Positions 36,831 through 46,037 of a DNA stretch of 64,000 nt are shown piece by piece. Source of the DNA: JANOYC01 sp031428675 (GTDB lineage Bacteria; Actinomycetota; Actinomycetes; Actinomycetales; Microbacteriaceae). The notes under the pieces were generated by a model. It saw only the letters and a program-made list of their open reading frames with translations, did not search any database and was not told the origin of the DNA. Numbering within the stretch: position 1 is the stretch's first letter; every line of letters starts with the position of its first letter. The position numbers and the translations under genes are program-made. Location of the stretch: assembly GCA_031428675.1 (NCBI GenBank), contig JANOYC010000040.1, positions 1 through 64,000 of the forward strand, given 5' to 3'.

Positions 36831-37793
36831 CTAGGCCAAGGATTCCACCGGGTGCGGACTCACTGTAGCACCTTTGAAGTCCACTGCCAGCATGAGCGAT
36901 TGCCAGGGTGTCGACGAATGCTCGTCGACCAGTCCTGCTGCGAGCTGCCGCTGGGACGGGTCGCTGCAGAGCACAAGGAGCGACGGTCCTGCCCCCGAAA
37001 CGACGGCCGCGAGTCCGTTCTGACGCAATACTTGGATGAGCTGGTCGGTCTCAGGCATCGCGCTCGCGCGATAGCTCTGGTGCAGTTTGTCTTCCGTTGC
37101 CGCCAAGAGCAATTCCGGACTCTGGATGAGCGCGGCGATCAACAATGCCGAGCGAGAAACGTTGAAGATGGCGTCTTCGTGAGGCACCGACTCGGGCTGC
37201 AGACTCCGAGCCAACGCCGTCGACATGGTGGTCTCCGGAACGCACACGACCGGAGAGACCCCGCGGTGCACAATGAGTTTCTTGTGCTGCGGGCCTTCGG
37301 GCGTCATCCACGCGATGGTCAGACCGCCGAACAAAGCCGGGGCCACGTTGTCGGGGTGTCCTTCCATAGCGGTAGCCAGACCAAGTAGCGCGTGCGCGTC
37401 GATCTCGACAATCCCCTCGAGAAGACCCTTGGCGGCCATGATGCCCGACACGATGGCCGCGCCGGAAGACCCGAGCCCCCGACCGTGCGGGATCGAATTT
37501 CGGGCTACAAGGTCGAGCGGCGGCAGCGTGAAGCCGTAGGAAGCGAAGGTGAAAGCGATGGCGGTCACGACAAGATTGCTCTCGTCTGTCGGCACTTCAC
37601 CGGCACCCACGCCGACGACCTCGACGCGCACGCCCGGCTCTTCGCGAACGGTCACTTCGAGTTCGTCATAGAGAGCAAGTGCGAGACCCAGGGTGTCGAA
37701 CCCCGGGCCGAGGTTCGCGGTCGTCGCAGGAACCTTGACAAGCACACACGTGCCGACCGGGACCCCGGCCGCCGTCGCGCTGGCCTCGGTCAT
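36831..37793 (-). CDS. thrB: Homoserine kinase
   Basis: 320 residues. GHMP-kinase motifs: VPATTANLGPGFDTLG near the N-terminus and the ATP-binding PHGRGLGSSGAAIVSG, with the C-terminal GAGPSLLVL. Phosphorylates homoserine for threonine synthesis. The ATG overlaps the thrC stop by 4 bp, completing the hom-thrC-thrB set. Confidence 0.96.
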   Translation of the reverse strand: MTEASATAAGVPVGTCVLVKVPATTANLGPGFDTLGLALALYDELEVTVREEPGVRVEVVGVGAGEVPTDESNLVVTAIAFTFASYGFTLPPLDLVARNSIPHGRGLGSSGAAIVSGIMAAKGLLEGIVEIDAHALLGLATAMEGHPDNVAPALFGGLTIAWMTPEGPQHKKLIVHRGVSPVVCVPETTMSTALARSLQPESVPHEDAIFNVSRSALLIAALIQSPELLLAATEDKLHQSYRASAMPETDQLIQVLRQNGLAAVVSGAGPSLLVLCSDPSQRQLAAGLVDEHSSTPWQSLMLAVDFKGATVSPHPVESLA

Positions 37794-38866
37794 GACTTGC
37801 CGAGGCCGAGCACCCCGGCGACCTCATCGACGTCGACGGGCACTACGGTGGGCGTGATGTCGCCGCCTTCGGCGTTGCGCAGCGCCCACTGTGGGTCTTT
37901 CAGGCCATGGCCGGTGACCGTGAGCACGACCGTCGCGCCGCGCGGGATGACGCCCGCTTCGCTGCGCTCGAGGAGCCCCGCCACACTGATCGCCGAGGCC
38001 GGCTCTACGAAGATGCCGACCTCGGCCGAGAGGATGCGGTGGGCTTCCAGAATGTGCTCGTCGCTGATCGCGCCGAAATAACCGTCGCTCGTCTCGCGCG
38101 CGGCGAGGGCGAGCTCCCACGAAGCGGGGTTGCCGATCCGGATGGCGCTGGCGATGGTATCGGGGTGCTTCACGACGTGACCGAGCACGATCGGCGCGCT
38201 GCCGGCGGCCTGGAATCCGAACATCCGGGGCAGCTTGGTCGACTCGCCGCGAGCGAGCTCTTCGCTGTAGCCGCGGAAGTAGGCGGTGTAGTTTCCCGCG
38301 TTGCCGACGGGGACGATGTGAAAATCGGGCGCATCTCGGAGCACTTCGACGACCTCGAACGCTGCCGTCTTCTGACCCTCGATGCGATCGGGGTTGACCG
38401 AGTTCACGAGGTGCACCGGATAATTGGCGGCGAGTTCGCGCGCAATGTCGAGACAATCGTCGAAGTTGCCCTGCACTTGGAGCAATTCGGCGTTGTGCGC
38501 AATCGCTTGGCTGAGCTTGCCCATCGCAATCTTGCCTTCCGGCACGAGAACGGCAGCCGTGATGCCGGCGTGCGTTGCGTAGGCGGCGGCACTGGCCGAG
38601 GTGTTGCCTGTCGAGGCGCAGATCACGGCCTTGGCGCCGTGCTCCACGGCCTTGGAGATGGCCATCGTCATCCCGCGATCTTTGAAGGAGCCCGTCGGAT
38701 TCATGCCCTCGAACTTGACGTAGACGTCGGCGCCGGTGCGCTCGGACAGTGCACGCGCGGGAATGAGCGGCGTGCCGCCCTCCCCCAGCGTGACGATGGG
38801 AGTTGCCTCGGAAATATCGAGACGATCGGCATACTCACGGAGAACTCCCCGCCACTGGTTGGCCAT
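37790..38866 (-). CDS. thrC: Threonine synthase
   Basis: 358 residues. PLP-binding lysine in PTGSFKDRGM and glycine loop PVGNAGNYTAYF; fold type II. It converts O-phosphohomoserine to threonine. The short form without the plant/yeast N-terminal extension is normal in actinobacteria. Overlaps hom by one base (TAATG) and thrB by four. Confidence 0.96.
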   Translation of the reverse strand: MANQWRGVLREYADRLDISEATPIVTLGEGGTPLIPARALSERTGADVYVKFEGMNPTGSFKDRGMTMAISKAVEHGAKAVICASTGNTSASAAAYATHAGITAAVLVPEGKIAMGKLSQAIAHNAELLQVQGNFDDCLDIARELAANYPVHLVNSVNPDRIEGQKTAAFEVVEVLRDAPDFHIVPVGNAGNYTAYFRGYSEELARGESTKLPRMFGFQAAGSAPIVLGHVVKHPDTIASAIRIGNPASWELALAARETSDGYFGAISDEHILEAHRILSAEVGIFVEPASAISVAGLLERSEAGVIPRGATVVLTVTGHGLKDPQWALRNAEGGDITPTVVPVDVDEVAGVLGLGKS

Positions 38867-40206
38867 TACAGTCCTTCAACTCGCATTACGGACACGATGG
38901 AACTCACAACCGGGCTGGAGCCGAGACTCGCAACCGTGTGGGCCAGGGAGGCTTCAGTCGCCTCGTGTGTTCCAATCACAAGGGTAGCGGTGGCCGCGAC
39001 ATCCGCAGTCCGCGCTGAAAGTGCGGCGTCGGCGGGTCGCACCGATTGCTCCACGGCTTCCACGGAAACACCGTGGTCGCTGAAGATGGTTGCGATCAGC
39101 GCGAGCACACCAGGCTCATCGGCCACCTCGAGGGTGATCTGGTAACGGGTGGTGACGGTGGATATCGGCAACACCGGGAGATTCGCGTGCGTGGACTCGG
39201 CGACGCCCGGGCCGCCGATAACGTGTCGCCGAGCGGCGGAAACAAGGTCGCCGAGCACAGCCGACGCAGTCTCAATGCCACCGGCGCCGGCGCCATAGAA
39301 CATCAGGGAACCGGCCGCTTCTGCCTCGAGGAACACGGCGTTGTTGGCACCGTGCACGGCCGCGAGCGGGTGGCTGGCGGGAATCAAAGCCGGGTGCACG
39401 CGAGCACTGACTCCATCTATGCCGGATTCGGCATCCGTCAGTCGTTCACAGATCGCGAGCAGCTTGACGACGAAGCCGGCCTTCGTTGCCGACTCGACCT
39501 GTCGCGCCGTGACCGAGGTGATCCCCTCGCGGTACACGGCGTCGAGCGGAACAGTGGTGTGGAAGGCAAGGCTCGCGAGGATAGCGGCCTTCTGCGCCGC
39601 ATCGTAGCCTTCGATATCGGCGGTGGGGTCGGCCTCGGCGTAGCCGAGCTCCGTGGCGATCGCGAGTGCGCCCTCGAGCGAGTCGCCGGTCGTGTGCATC
39701 CGATCGAGGATGAAGTTGGTCGTGCCGTTGACGATTCCGAGGATGCGCTGCACTCGATCGCCGGCGAGGCTATCTCGCAGCGGGCGGATGATGGGAATCG
39801 CGCCACCGACGGCGGCTTCGTAGTAGAGCTGTGCGCCGACCTGTTCTGCCGCCTCGAAGAGTTCTGGACCGTGCGTGGCCAATAGCGCCTTGTTCGCGGT
39901 GATGACATCCGCACCGGAATTGATGGCCTGCAGGATGTAGCGCCGGGCGGGCTCCAGCCCACCCATGAGCTCGACGACGATGTCGGCGCCGAGGATGAGG
40001 GACTCGGCGTCGGTCGTGAAGAGGTGCTTCGGCAAGTCGACCGATCGGGGTGCGTCAACGTCGCGCACGGCAATCCCGACGATCTCGAGCCCGGCGCCCA
40101 CACGGTTGGCAAGTTCATCGGCGTGCTCGATGAGCAACGCCGCCACTTGGGCGCCTACGGTGCCCCCGCCCAGGAGGGCGATGCGGAGATTGCGGTATTC
40201 GATCAT
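38866..40206 (-). CDS. hom: Homoserine dehydrogenase
   Basis: 446 residues. NAD(P)-binding ALLGGGTVGAQVAALL at the N-terminus, catalytic-domain block GIVNGTTNFIL...YAEADPTADIEGYDAAQKAAIL, and a C-terminal ACT domain (about 365-440) for threonine feedback. Reduces aspartate semialdehyde to homoserine, which also feeds metX at 62123. Its ATG overlaps the lysA stop by 4 bp. Confidence 0.97.
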   Translation of the reverse strand: MIEYRNLRIALLGGGTVGAQVAALLIEHADELANRVGAGLEIVGIAVRDVDAPRSVDLPKHLFTTDAESLILGADIVVELMGGLEPARRYILQAINSGADVITANKALLATHGPELFEAAEQVGAQLYYEAAVGGAIPIIRPLRDSLAGDRVQRILGIVNGTTNFILDRMHTTGDSLEGALAIATELGYAEADPTADIEGYDAAQKAAILASLAFHTTVPLDAVYREGITSVTARQVESATKAGFVVKLLAICERLTDAESGIDGVSARVHPALIPASHPLAAVHGANNAVFLEAEAAGSLMFYGAGAGGIETASAVLGDLVSAARRHVIGGPGVAESTHANLPVLPISTVTTRYQITLEVADEPGVLALIATIFSDHGVSVEAVEQSVRPADAALSARTADVAATATLVIGTHEATEASLAHTVASLGSSPVVSSIVSVMRVEGL

Positions 40207-41627
40207 GCGGTGACTCCTTCGGCGATCCGCTGAATCGCCTCGCTGGTGATGCCGGCGTCTCGGGACAACAGGTCGGCCTCGGTCTCGCCGCGCACGATGA
40301 CTCGTGCGATGCCGTCGCGAACGGCGACGACCGGCGGGCGACCGAGGTAGTTGTAATTACTGGCAAGGGAAAAACAGTAGGCCCCCGTTGTCGGCACCGC
40401 GACGAGGTCTCCCGGCGCGACATCGCCGGGCAGATAATCGGCGCGCACCACGATGTCGCCGCTCTCACAGTGCTTGCCTGCGACGCGCACCAAGGCGGGT
40501 GCTGCGGAAGAGGCTCGGCTCGCGATGCGCACAGAGTAATCGGCCTCGTACAGCGCGGGGCGGGCGTTATCGCTCATCCCGCCGTCGACGCTCACGTACT
40601 TTCGCAGGTGCGAACCGTCGACCAGTACATCTTTGGTTGTGCCGACCTCATACACAGTGACGGTCGTCGGTCCGGCGATGACCCGTCCCGGCTCAATTGC
40701 GACGACGGGCACCGGAACGCCGTGGGTTCGGGCGCTGTCCGCGACGATGTCGGAAAGCCGGGCTGCTATCTGATCGATCGGCGGAGCGGAATCTGCCGCG
40801 GTGTAGGCGATGCCAAAGCCACCACCGAGGTTGAGTTCCGGCACGTCGCCACCGGCGAGCAATTGGGCGTGCAGGTCGAAGAGTCGTGCGGCCGCCTCGG
40901 CAAATCCGTCGGCCTCGAAGATCTGTGACCCGATGTGCGAATGAAGCCCGAGGAAACGCAGCGATGAGTGCTCGCGGATAAGGCCAACGACTGCGACCGC
41001 CTCGGCGAGCGGAATCCCGAACTTCTGGTCCTCCCGCGCCGTCGCCAAATATTCGTGGGTGTGTGCGTGCACACCGCTGTTGATCCGCAGGCGAACGGGC
41101 TGAACCCGACCGTGCCGTTCAGCCGCTGTCGCGACTCGCGCGATCTCGATCACGCTGTCGATCACGATCGTTCCCACGCCGACGCGCACGGCGCGGTCGA
41201 TCTCGCGCTCGCTCTTATTGTTACCGTGCATACCGATCCGTTCGGGGTCGATGTCTGCGGCGAGCGCGACCGCGAGTTCACCCCCGCTCGCGACGTCCAG
41301 GTAGAGCCCGGCGCGGCTGATCCAGCGGGCAACCTCGGCACACAAGAACGCTTTACCCGCGTAGTAGACCTTGGCGGTCGTTCCTGCTCGAGCGAACTCG
41401 CGATCGAACGCCGCCTTGGTTGCCAAGGCCCGAACGCGGAAGTCCTCCTCGTCCACGACGAAAAGCGGGGTGCCGAACTCGTTGGCGAGCGCCGTTACCG
41501 ACGCGCCGGCGATGATAATAGTGCCGTCCGCCGCGCGTCTTGCCGAGCTAGGCCAGATTGCGGCATCCAACGCGTTCGCGTCGTCGGGAACGACGAGCCA
41601 CGATGGGGCGAGCGGGCTGGCAGACAC
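40203..41627 (-). CDS. lysA: Diaminopimelate decarboxylase
   Basis: 474 residues from a GTG with AGGTATTAAC just upstream. PLP lysine in VYYAGKAF, HGNNKS, the glycine-rich GGGFGIAY, and the substrate Cys in GKHCESGD are all present. Catalyses the last step to lysine. It leads the lysA-hom-thrC-thrB run. Confidence 0.97.
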   Translation of the reverse strand: MSASPLAPSWLVVPDDANALDAAIWPSSARRAADGTIIIAGASVTALANEFGTPLFVVDEEDFRVRALATKAAFDREFARAGTTAKVYYAGKAFLCAEVARWISRAGLYLDVASGGELAVALAADIDPERIGMHGNNKSEREIDRAVRVGVGTIVIDSVIEIARVATAAERHGRVQPVRLRINSGVHAHTHEYLATAREDQKFGIPLAEAVAVVGLIREHSSLRFLGLHSHIGSQIFEADGFAEAAARLFDLHAQLLAGGDVPELNLGGGFGIAYTAADSAPPIDQIAARLSDIVADSARTHGVPVPVVAIEPGRVIAGPTTVTVYEVGTTKDVLVDGSHLRKYVSVDGGMSDNARPALYEADYSVRIASRASSAAPALVRVAGKHCESGDIVVRADYLPGDVAPGDLVAVPTTGAYCFSLASNYNYLGRPPVVAVRDGIARVIVRGETEADLLSRDAGITSEAIQRIAEGVTA

Positions 41628-41720
41628 GTTAATACCTCACGGAACGGGAGATCGAGTGAGGCGAGCGAACCCGGATTGGTCCCTGAAGCCTCGTCAAGTG
41701 TATCGGAGGGCGAATCGGGC

Positions 41721-43379
41721 TTACATCCGTTCGGGTGCCGTTACTCCCAGCAGTCCGAGACCGTTGCGAAGCACCTGGCTGACGGCGTCATTGAGCCACA
41801 ACCGAGTGCGGTGAACATCGGTCACCGGCTCGTCGCCCAGCGGCGTCACCCGGCAGTTGTCATACCAGCGGTGATACGCACCGGCGAGCTCCTCCGAGTA
41901 CCGCGCGATGCGGTGCGGCTCACGTAACTCCGCGGCCTGACGCACGACTCGGGGGAACTCCGCGAGGATTCCGAGCAGGATGCTCTCCGACTCGTGATCG
42001 AGCAGACTCGCGTCGAACGCGTCTCGAGTGACACCCGCGCCGAGTGCGTTGCGGGCGACCGATCGCGTGCGGGCGTGTCCGTATTGCACATAGAAGACGG
42101 GATTGTCGTTCGTGCGCTTCTGCAGGAGATCAAGATCGATGTCGAGTTGCGAGTCGCTGGACGAGCGCACCAGCGCATAGCGCGCGGCATCCACCCCCAC
42201 CGCGTCGACGAGGTCTTCCATGGTGACCACTGTGCCCGCGCGCTTGCTCATTCGCAGCGGCTCGCCATCGCGCACGAGGTTCACGAGTTGGCCGATGAGA
42301 ATTTCGAGGTGGTGGTACGGAGTGTCACCGAACGCAGCCACCATGGCCATCATCCGGCCGACGTAGCCGTGGTGGTCGGCGCCCAGCATGATCAGGTTGC
42401 GTTCGAAGCCCCGCTCGCGCTTGTTGAGGTAGTAGGCGAGGTCGCCCGCGATGTAGGCGGCTTCGCCGTCACTCTTGATGACGACGCGATCGCGATCGTC
42501 GCCGAAGGATGTCGTGCGCAGCCACAGCGCGCCGTCGGCCTCGTAGATGTGACCCAGGTCGCGCAGCCGGTCGATCGCGTGTTCGACGGCGCCGGTCTCG
42601 TGGAGCGAGTTCTCGTGGAAATACACGTCGAAATCGACTCCGAAGCCGTGGAGGCTCTCTTTGATGTCGCCGAACATCAGCTCGACGCCAACAGAACGGA
42701 ACACCTCCTGCAGCTCTGCACGAGGCAGGGAGCTGAGGTCTCCGGGGTAGTCGTTCATCACCCGCGCGGCGATCTCTGAGATGTACGCTCCGCCGTAGCC
42801 ATCGTCCGGGGTCGGTTCGCTCAAGTAACTCGCGACGAGCGATCGCGCGAACCGATCGATCTGCGCCCCGTGGTCGTTGAAGTAATACTCACGGGTCACG
42901 AGGCCGCCCTGTGAAGCGAAGATTCGTGCGAGCGAATCGCCCACCGCTGCCCAGCGCACGCCGCCGATGTGGATTGGTCCGGTCGGATTCGCCGATACGA
43001 ACTCGAGGTTGATCCGCACCCGGTCATAGAGGTCGCCGCGCCCGAAAGCGTCGGCAGACTCGACGATGGTGCGCGCGAGCGCCCCCGCGGTCGCAGCATC
43101 CAGCGTGATGTTGATGAATCCGGGCCCCGCGACGTCGACTTTCGCAATGCCATCGAGCTCCGCCACACCGCTCGCAATGTCCACGGCGAGTTCCCGAGGG
43201 TTCGCGCCAAGCCGCTTCGCGATCTTCATCGCGATGTTGGACGCCCAGTCGCCGTGATCACGATTGCGAGGGCGCTCAAGCACTACATCGGCCACGGAGA
43301 GAGCCAGCTCGCCGCCGCGTCGACCGACGACAGACTCGACGACGGTGAGCAAAGAAGCGGAGAGATCTGCGGGATTCAC
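41721..43379 (-). CDS. argS: Arginyl-tRNA synthetase
   Basis: 552 residues from a GTG; an ATG 10 bp upstream is out of frame. Class I signatures: HIGG in NPTGPIHIGGVRWAAVGD, and MSKR in place of KMSKS (ArgRS enzymes commonly lack the canonical form). An N-terminal additional domain and the C-terminal anticodon-binding helices are complete. A tRNA-Arg gene lies 1.6 kb away at 44956. Confidence 0.97.
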   Translation of the reverse strand: MNPADLSASLLTVVESVVGRRGGELALSVADVVLERPRNRDHGDWASNIAMKIAKRLGANPRELAVDIASGVAELDGIAKVDVAGPGFINITLDAATAGALARTIVESADAFGRGDLYDRVRINLEFVSANPTGPIHIGGVRWAAVGDSLARIFASQGGLVTREYYFNDHGAQIDRFARSLVASYLSEPTPDDGYGGAYISEIAARVMNDYPGDLSSLPRAELQEVFRSVGVELMFGDIKESLHGFGVDFDVYFHENSLHETGAVEHAIDRLRDLGHIYEADGALWLRTTSFGDDRDRVVIKSDGEAAYIAGDLAYYLNKRERGFERNLIMLGADHHGYVGRMMAMVAAFGDTPYHHLEILIGQLVNLVRDGEPLRMSKRAGTVVTMEDLVDAVGVDAARYALVRSSSDSQLDIDLDLLQKRTNDNPVFYVQYGHARTRSVARNALGAGVTRDAFDASLLDHESESILLGILAEFPRVVRQAAELREPHRIARYSEELAGAYHRWYDNCRVTPLGDEPVTDVHRTRLWLNDAVSQVLRNGLGLLGVTAPERM

Positions 43380-43446
43380 GGAGATTCATCCTAGTGCGAG
43401 GCGTGTGCGCACCCTGCCGGGGGCGACGTAAGCGAATATTGATCGC

Positions 43447-44049
43447 ATGCCCTTGACGCCCCGCGCCTCACTTCGCCGAACCCTGCTCGTCGCAACCGCC
43501 GCAGCCGCCGCAGTCGCGCTCTCGGGATGCGGGGCGAACGCACCAGAACCATCAACCGCACCCGCAACCGCCGCACCGACGGAGACTCCCACACCGACGC
43601 CCACACCGACCTCGTCGGCCCCACCGGCGGGATCGAGCGCTGTGACGATCGGATGTTCCGAACTGGTCACCCCCGAAGTCATGTACGACTTCAATCCGAA
43701 CTTCGTGCTTCGTGCTTCGTTCGCGCCAGAGGCGGGAAGCCAGGCAGAGCGGATTGTCGGCAGCGACGGCGTCGCCTGCCAGTGGGAGAACCAGTCCAGC
43801 GGCGAAACCATCGTGGTAGCCGTCGCTCAGCTCGCTCAGATTGACCTCGACACTCTGAAGAATGAACTCGTAATGTCGAGCAATGCCGTGCCGACCTACG
43901 GCGACGAAGGCTACTTCGACGTCGTCGATGGCCGTGGCGAAGCGGAGGTCTTCTCGGGCAACTACTGGATCGTCGCGACATCGCCGGCGTTCTTAGAACC
44001 GGGCGACGCCGTGATGATCGTCGAGCAGGCGATCAGCGCGCTCCCGTGA
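43447..44049 (+). CDS. Putative secreted lipoprotein
   Basis: 200 residues. An N-terminal signal with Arg residues, an Ala-rich hydrophobic core and the lipobox ALSGC (Cys about 29) predict a diacylglyceryl-modified lipoprotein. A Thr/Pro linker (TPTPTPTPTS) follows, as is usual for wall-crossing spacers, then a roughly 140-residue domain with two Cys that I do not recognise, though similar lipoproteins are common in Microbacteriaceae. It diverges from argS. Confidence 0.82.
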   Translation: MPLTPRASLRRTLLVATAAAAAVALSGCGANAPEPSTAPATAAPTETPTPTPTPTSSAPPAGSSAVTIGCSELVTPEVMYDFNPNFVLRASFAPEAGSQAERIVGSDGVACQWENQSSGETIVVAVAQLAQIDLDTLKNELVMSSNAVPTYGDEGYFDVVDGRGEAEVFSGNYWIVATSPAFLEPGDAVMIVEQAISALP

Positions 44050-44096
44050 ACCCGTTCCTCTCGTAAGCCTAAGCCCGTTCCGTCTGCGGGCCGCGA

Positions 44097-44891
44097 TCAG
44101 CCCAGCTGCACGCCGGCCACTCCATCATCGAACGGGAGCGAGTCGACGATAGCGAGCACCTGCATGCCACGGAGCACAATATCCGGACCGTGCGAAGTCA
44201 GCCACGCGGTGTCTGCGGCATCCCGGCCCGTAGTGATGCGAAGCATCGACTGTCGTGGGGCGAGCCCGGTCGCGTCGAGCACGTACCACTTGCCGGCGAC
44301 GTACGCCTCGACGACGGCGTGGAAGTCCATCGGGCTGAGGCCAGGGGCATACACCGAGACAACGCGGGCTGGAACATCCATCGCTCGAAGAAGCGCGACG
44401 ACGAGATGGGCGAAATCACGACACACACCACGACGCGCGAGCAGGGTGCGCTCGGCTCCGTCGGTAGGCAGGCTTGCTCCAGTGACGTAGGCGAGCCGGT
44501 ACGACACCCAGTTGCGCACCGCATCGAGCAACGCGATGCCCTCGAGGCCCACGAACTCGGAACGGGCCGTCGGGGCGAGGCTGTCGGATTCTGCATAGCG
44601 GCTCGGCCGCAAGTAGGTGATTGTGTCGGCGAGAGTTACGGGTGCAGGCGCAGCGCGACCGCTCACGGTGGCCGTGTAGTCGACCACGAGCATCCCGGCG
44701 GTGCAGTGCAGTCGGTGCAGGCGCGCGCCCTCGATGTCGCCGATCTCGGTATAGGGCATCACGACGCCCTCGTGCACGAACTGCAGGGTCTCGGTGACGA
44801 GTTCGGCGGAGCGTGCCGCTGCGATTGCGAATACGAGCTCGGTTTGCCCGAAAAGCTCAATGTCGAAGTGGGCAGATACCGTGCGTTCCAT
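44097..44891 (-). CDS. Transglutaminase-like cysteine hydrolase, catalytic triad intact
   Basis: 264 residues, no signal peptide. An N-terminal beta-rich part is followed by a transglutaminase core with Cys in RRGVCRDFAH, His in DFHAVVEAYV and Asp in YVLDATGLAP. This is the bacterial cytoplasmic transglutaminase/protease family often found with alpha-E and circularly permuted ATP-grasp genes, which are not present here. Substrate unknown. It is a useful contrast to the inactive copy at 1109-3442. Confidence 0.9.
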   Translation of the reverse strand: MERTVSAHFDIELFGQTELVFAIAAARSAELVTETLQFVHEGVVMPYTEIGDIEGARLHRLHCTAGMLVVDYTATVSGRAAPAPVTLADTITYLRPSRYAESDSLAPTARSEFVGLEGIALLDAVRNWVSYRLAYVTGASLPTDGAERTLLARRGVCRDFAHLVVALLRAMDVPARVVSVYAPGLSPMDFHAVVEAYVAGKWYVLDATGLAPRQSMLRITTGRDAADTAWLTSHGPDIVLRGMQVLAIVDSLPFDDGVAGVQLG

Positions 44892-44955
44892 GTCATCGAT
44901 GATCGCATGCGGCGACGACCTGCTCGTACCGCTGGTAGCCTAGGTACGCACCCTG

Positions 44956-45027
44956 GCCCCCATAGCTCAGGGGATAGAGCACTGCCCTCCGGAGGCAGGG
45001 GCGGCAGTTCGAATCTGCCTGGGGGCA
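44956..45027 (+). tRNA. tRNA-Arg (anticodon CCG)
   Basis: 72 nt with a full cloverleaf: acceptor GCCCCCA pairing with TGGGGGC plus discriminator A, D stem GCTC/GAGC, anticodon stem CTGCC/GGCAG around loop CTCCGGA (anticodon CCG at 44989-44991), a 4-nt variable loop, and T arm GGCAG-TTCGAAT-CTGCC. CCA is not encoded. It reads CGG codons. Its 3' half is the left end of an integration scar (19-bp repeat at 45747). Confidence 0.97.
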
Positions 45028-45071
45028 CTTCACGAAAGTGCTGGTCGGAGGCTAGATCAACTTCACACTGA

Positions 45072-45362
45072 GGCTTGCCATTCGACGTCGCCCAGAGCTT
45101 CCTCAACTCTGCGGGCCTCCTCGTTAAAGAAGGTGCCATCCTCGAAAACGGGCTTGTCACCGATGCACTATCGGAGAGTGGAACCGTCACTTTCATGACT
45201 GCGACGGACGTGAGTGGCCTTGCAGCGGTGCGAGAGGTCTATGGTGAGGAGATTCACGCCCTGCAGCTCATTTGGCCTGACTCGTCAAACCACTATCACT
45301 GGGACGCCGGGTACAACAATCCGACGTCAGCGCAGCCCCTGCTCGGAGATCGGCCCAATTAG
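45072..45362 (+). pseudogene. 5'-truncated DUF4262-like fragment
   Basis: An open stretch of 96 codons that begins right after a TGA with GLPFDVAQSFLN and ends in LQLIWPDSSNHYHWDAGY and QPLLGDRPN. These resemble the middle and C-terminal parts of DUF4262 proteins (about 150 residues) as I remember them; the N-terminal half is missing. A TTG at 45075 could serve as start, but loss of the first half and position 45 bp after the tRNA suggest debris left by an element that recombined here. Confidence 0.5.
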
Positions 45363-45539
45363 TCGGGAACTGCTCGACGGGTTCGTGATCGCCGCGTCGA
45401 GTGCAACCGATACCGCGTCAAGGTCATCACCGAAGAGGTCTGGGTACACGTCGAGCGTCACTGCGGCCGACGCATGACCGAGCATTCGCTGGACGACCTT
45501 GACGTTTGCTCCGGCACTGATCGCGAGACTCGCCGCTGT
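45327..45539 (-). pseudogene. C-terminal remnant of a tyrosine recombinase (phage/ICE-type integrase)
   Basis: About 70 codons match the end of actinophage-type integrases: TAASLAISAGANVKVVQRML, then GHASAAVTLDVYPDLFGDDL. The last catalytic His (in LGH) and the nucleophilic Tyr (in LDVY) are there, but the sequence upstream of TAASL is unrelated, so the Arg/His-x-x-Arg half of the active site is gone. Located between the tRNA-Arg and a partial tRNA copy, it is the relic of an integrated element. The 3' end overlaps the DUF4262-like remnant. Confidence 0.8.
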
Positions 45540-45746
45540 ACTGCAAAGGAGGACTGGCTGTTCCACCACCAGATCGCACCGATCCCAACGACTGCGATCA
45601 CGGCGTAGGTGGCTATAGGTCCAGTGGCAACAGAATGGCAACAACTGAGGCAGGCACGGGGTCAGTGAGCGCAACCGTGGTCAGCGTAGAACCCCGTAAA
45701 TGGGCGGAAGTTGGGGCATTTTCGAGCAACGACGCGCCTCCATTTC

Positions 45747-45790
45747 GCCCTCCGGAGGCAGGGGCCCAGGTTCGAATCCTGCCGGGGGGC
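45747..45790 (+). repeat. Partial tRNA-Arg 3' half, likely attachment-site remnant
   Basis: The 19 bases GCCCTCCGGAGGCAGGGGC at 45747-45765 are identical to tRNA positions 44984-45002. They are followed by a diverged T arm (CAGG-TTCGAAT-CCTG) and a GGGGGGC acceptor-like end. No 5' half precedes it, so it cannot be a functional tRNA. Together with the integrase relic this is the pattern of attL/attR after insertion into a tRNA gene. Confidence 0.75.
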
Positions 45791-45892
45791 GGCGGAGACC
45801 GGGATGCCGCCCCAGTCACGGAAGGCCCTTTCCCGGTTGCCCGGGCTGAACAGCGCCGCGCCGGGAAGAACTAGGGCGTCGAAGTCGACGTG
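45786..45892 (-). pseudogene. Possible DJ-1/PfpI-family fragment
   Basis: On the minus strand an open stretch reads VHVDFDALVLPGAALFSPGN and then a GIPVSAA block. DALVLPG is typical of the first half of DJ-1/PfpI amidotransferase-like proteins, and G-PV-A precedes their nucleophile Cys, which is not present. The stretch is short and runs into the tRNA fragment. I rate it as debris, weakly supported. The rest of 45893-46037 shows only a 39-codon open frame on the plus strand with no recognisable match. Confidence 0.25.
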
Positions 45893-46037
45893 GACGCGCG
45901 CCTCGCCGATCTCGCGGAAGCAGTGCGAAAAGGAAAGTACGCCCTGGAGTGCGTCGACCTCGCGATCGACGCGGACGCAACACGCGCCCGGGCGACCCAG
46001 GACTGACGTCGAGCCCGATTCTGGCTAGGCTACCGGC

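Noticed and set aside
36824..36841. Hairpin over the thrB stop as an intrinsic terminator
   Set aside because: Six-base stem with no U tract after it on the minus strand; left as part of the leader description.
45711..46028. Open frame across the tRNA fragment with the string RRQGPRFESCRG
   Set aside because: This string is the usual false translation of a tRNA 3' half; there is no ribosome site and it covers debris.
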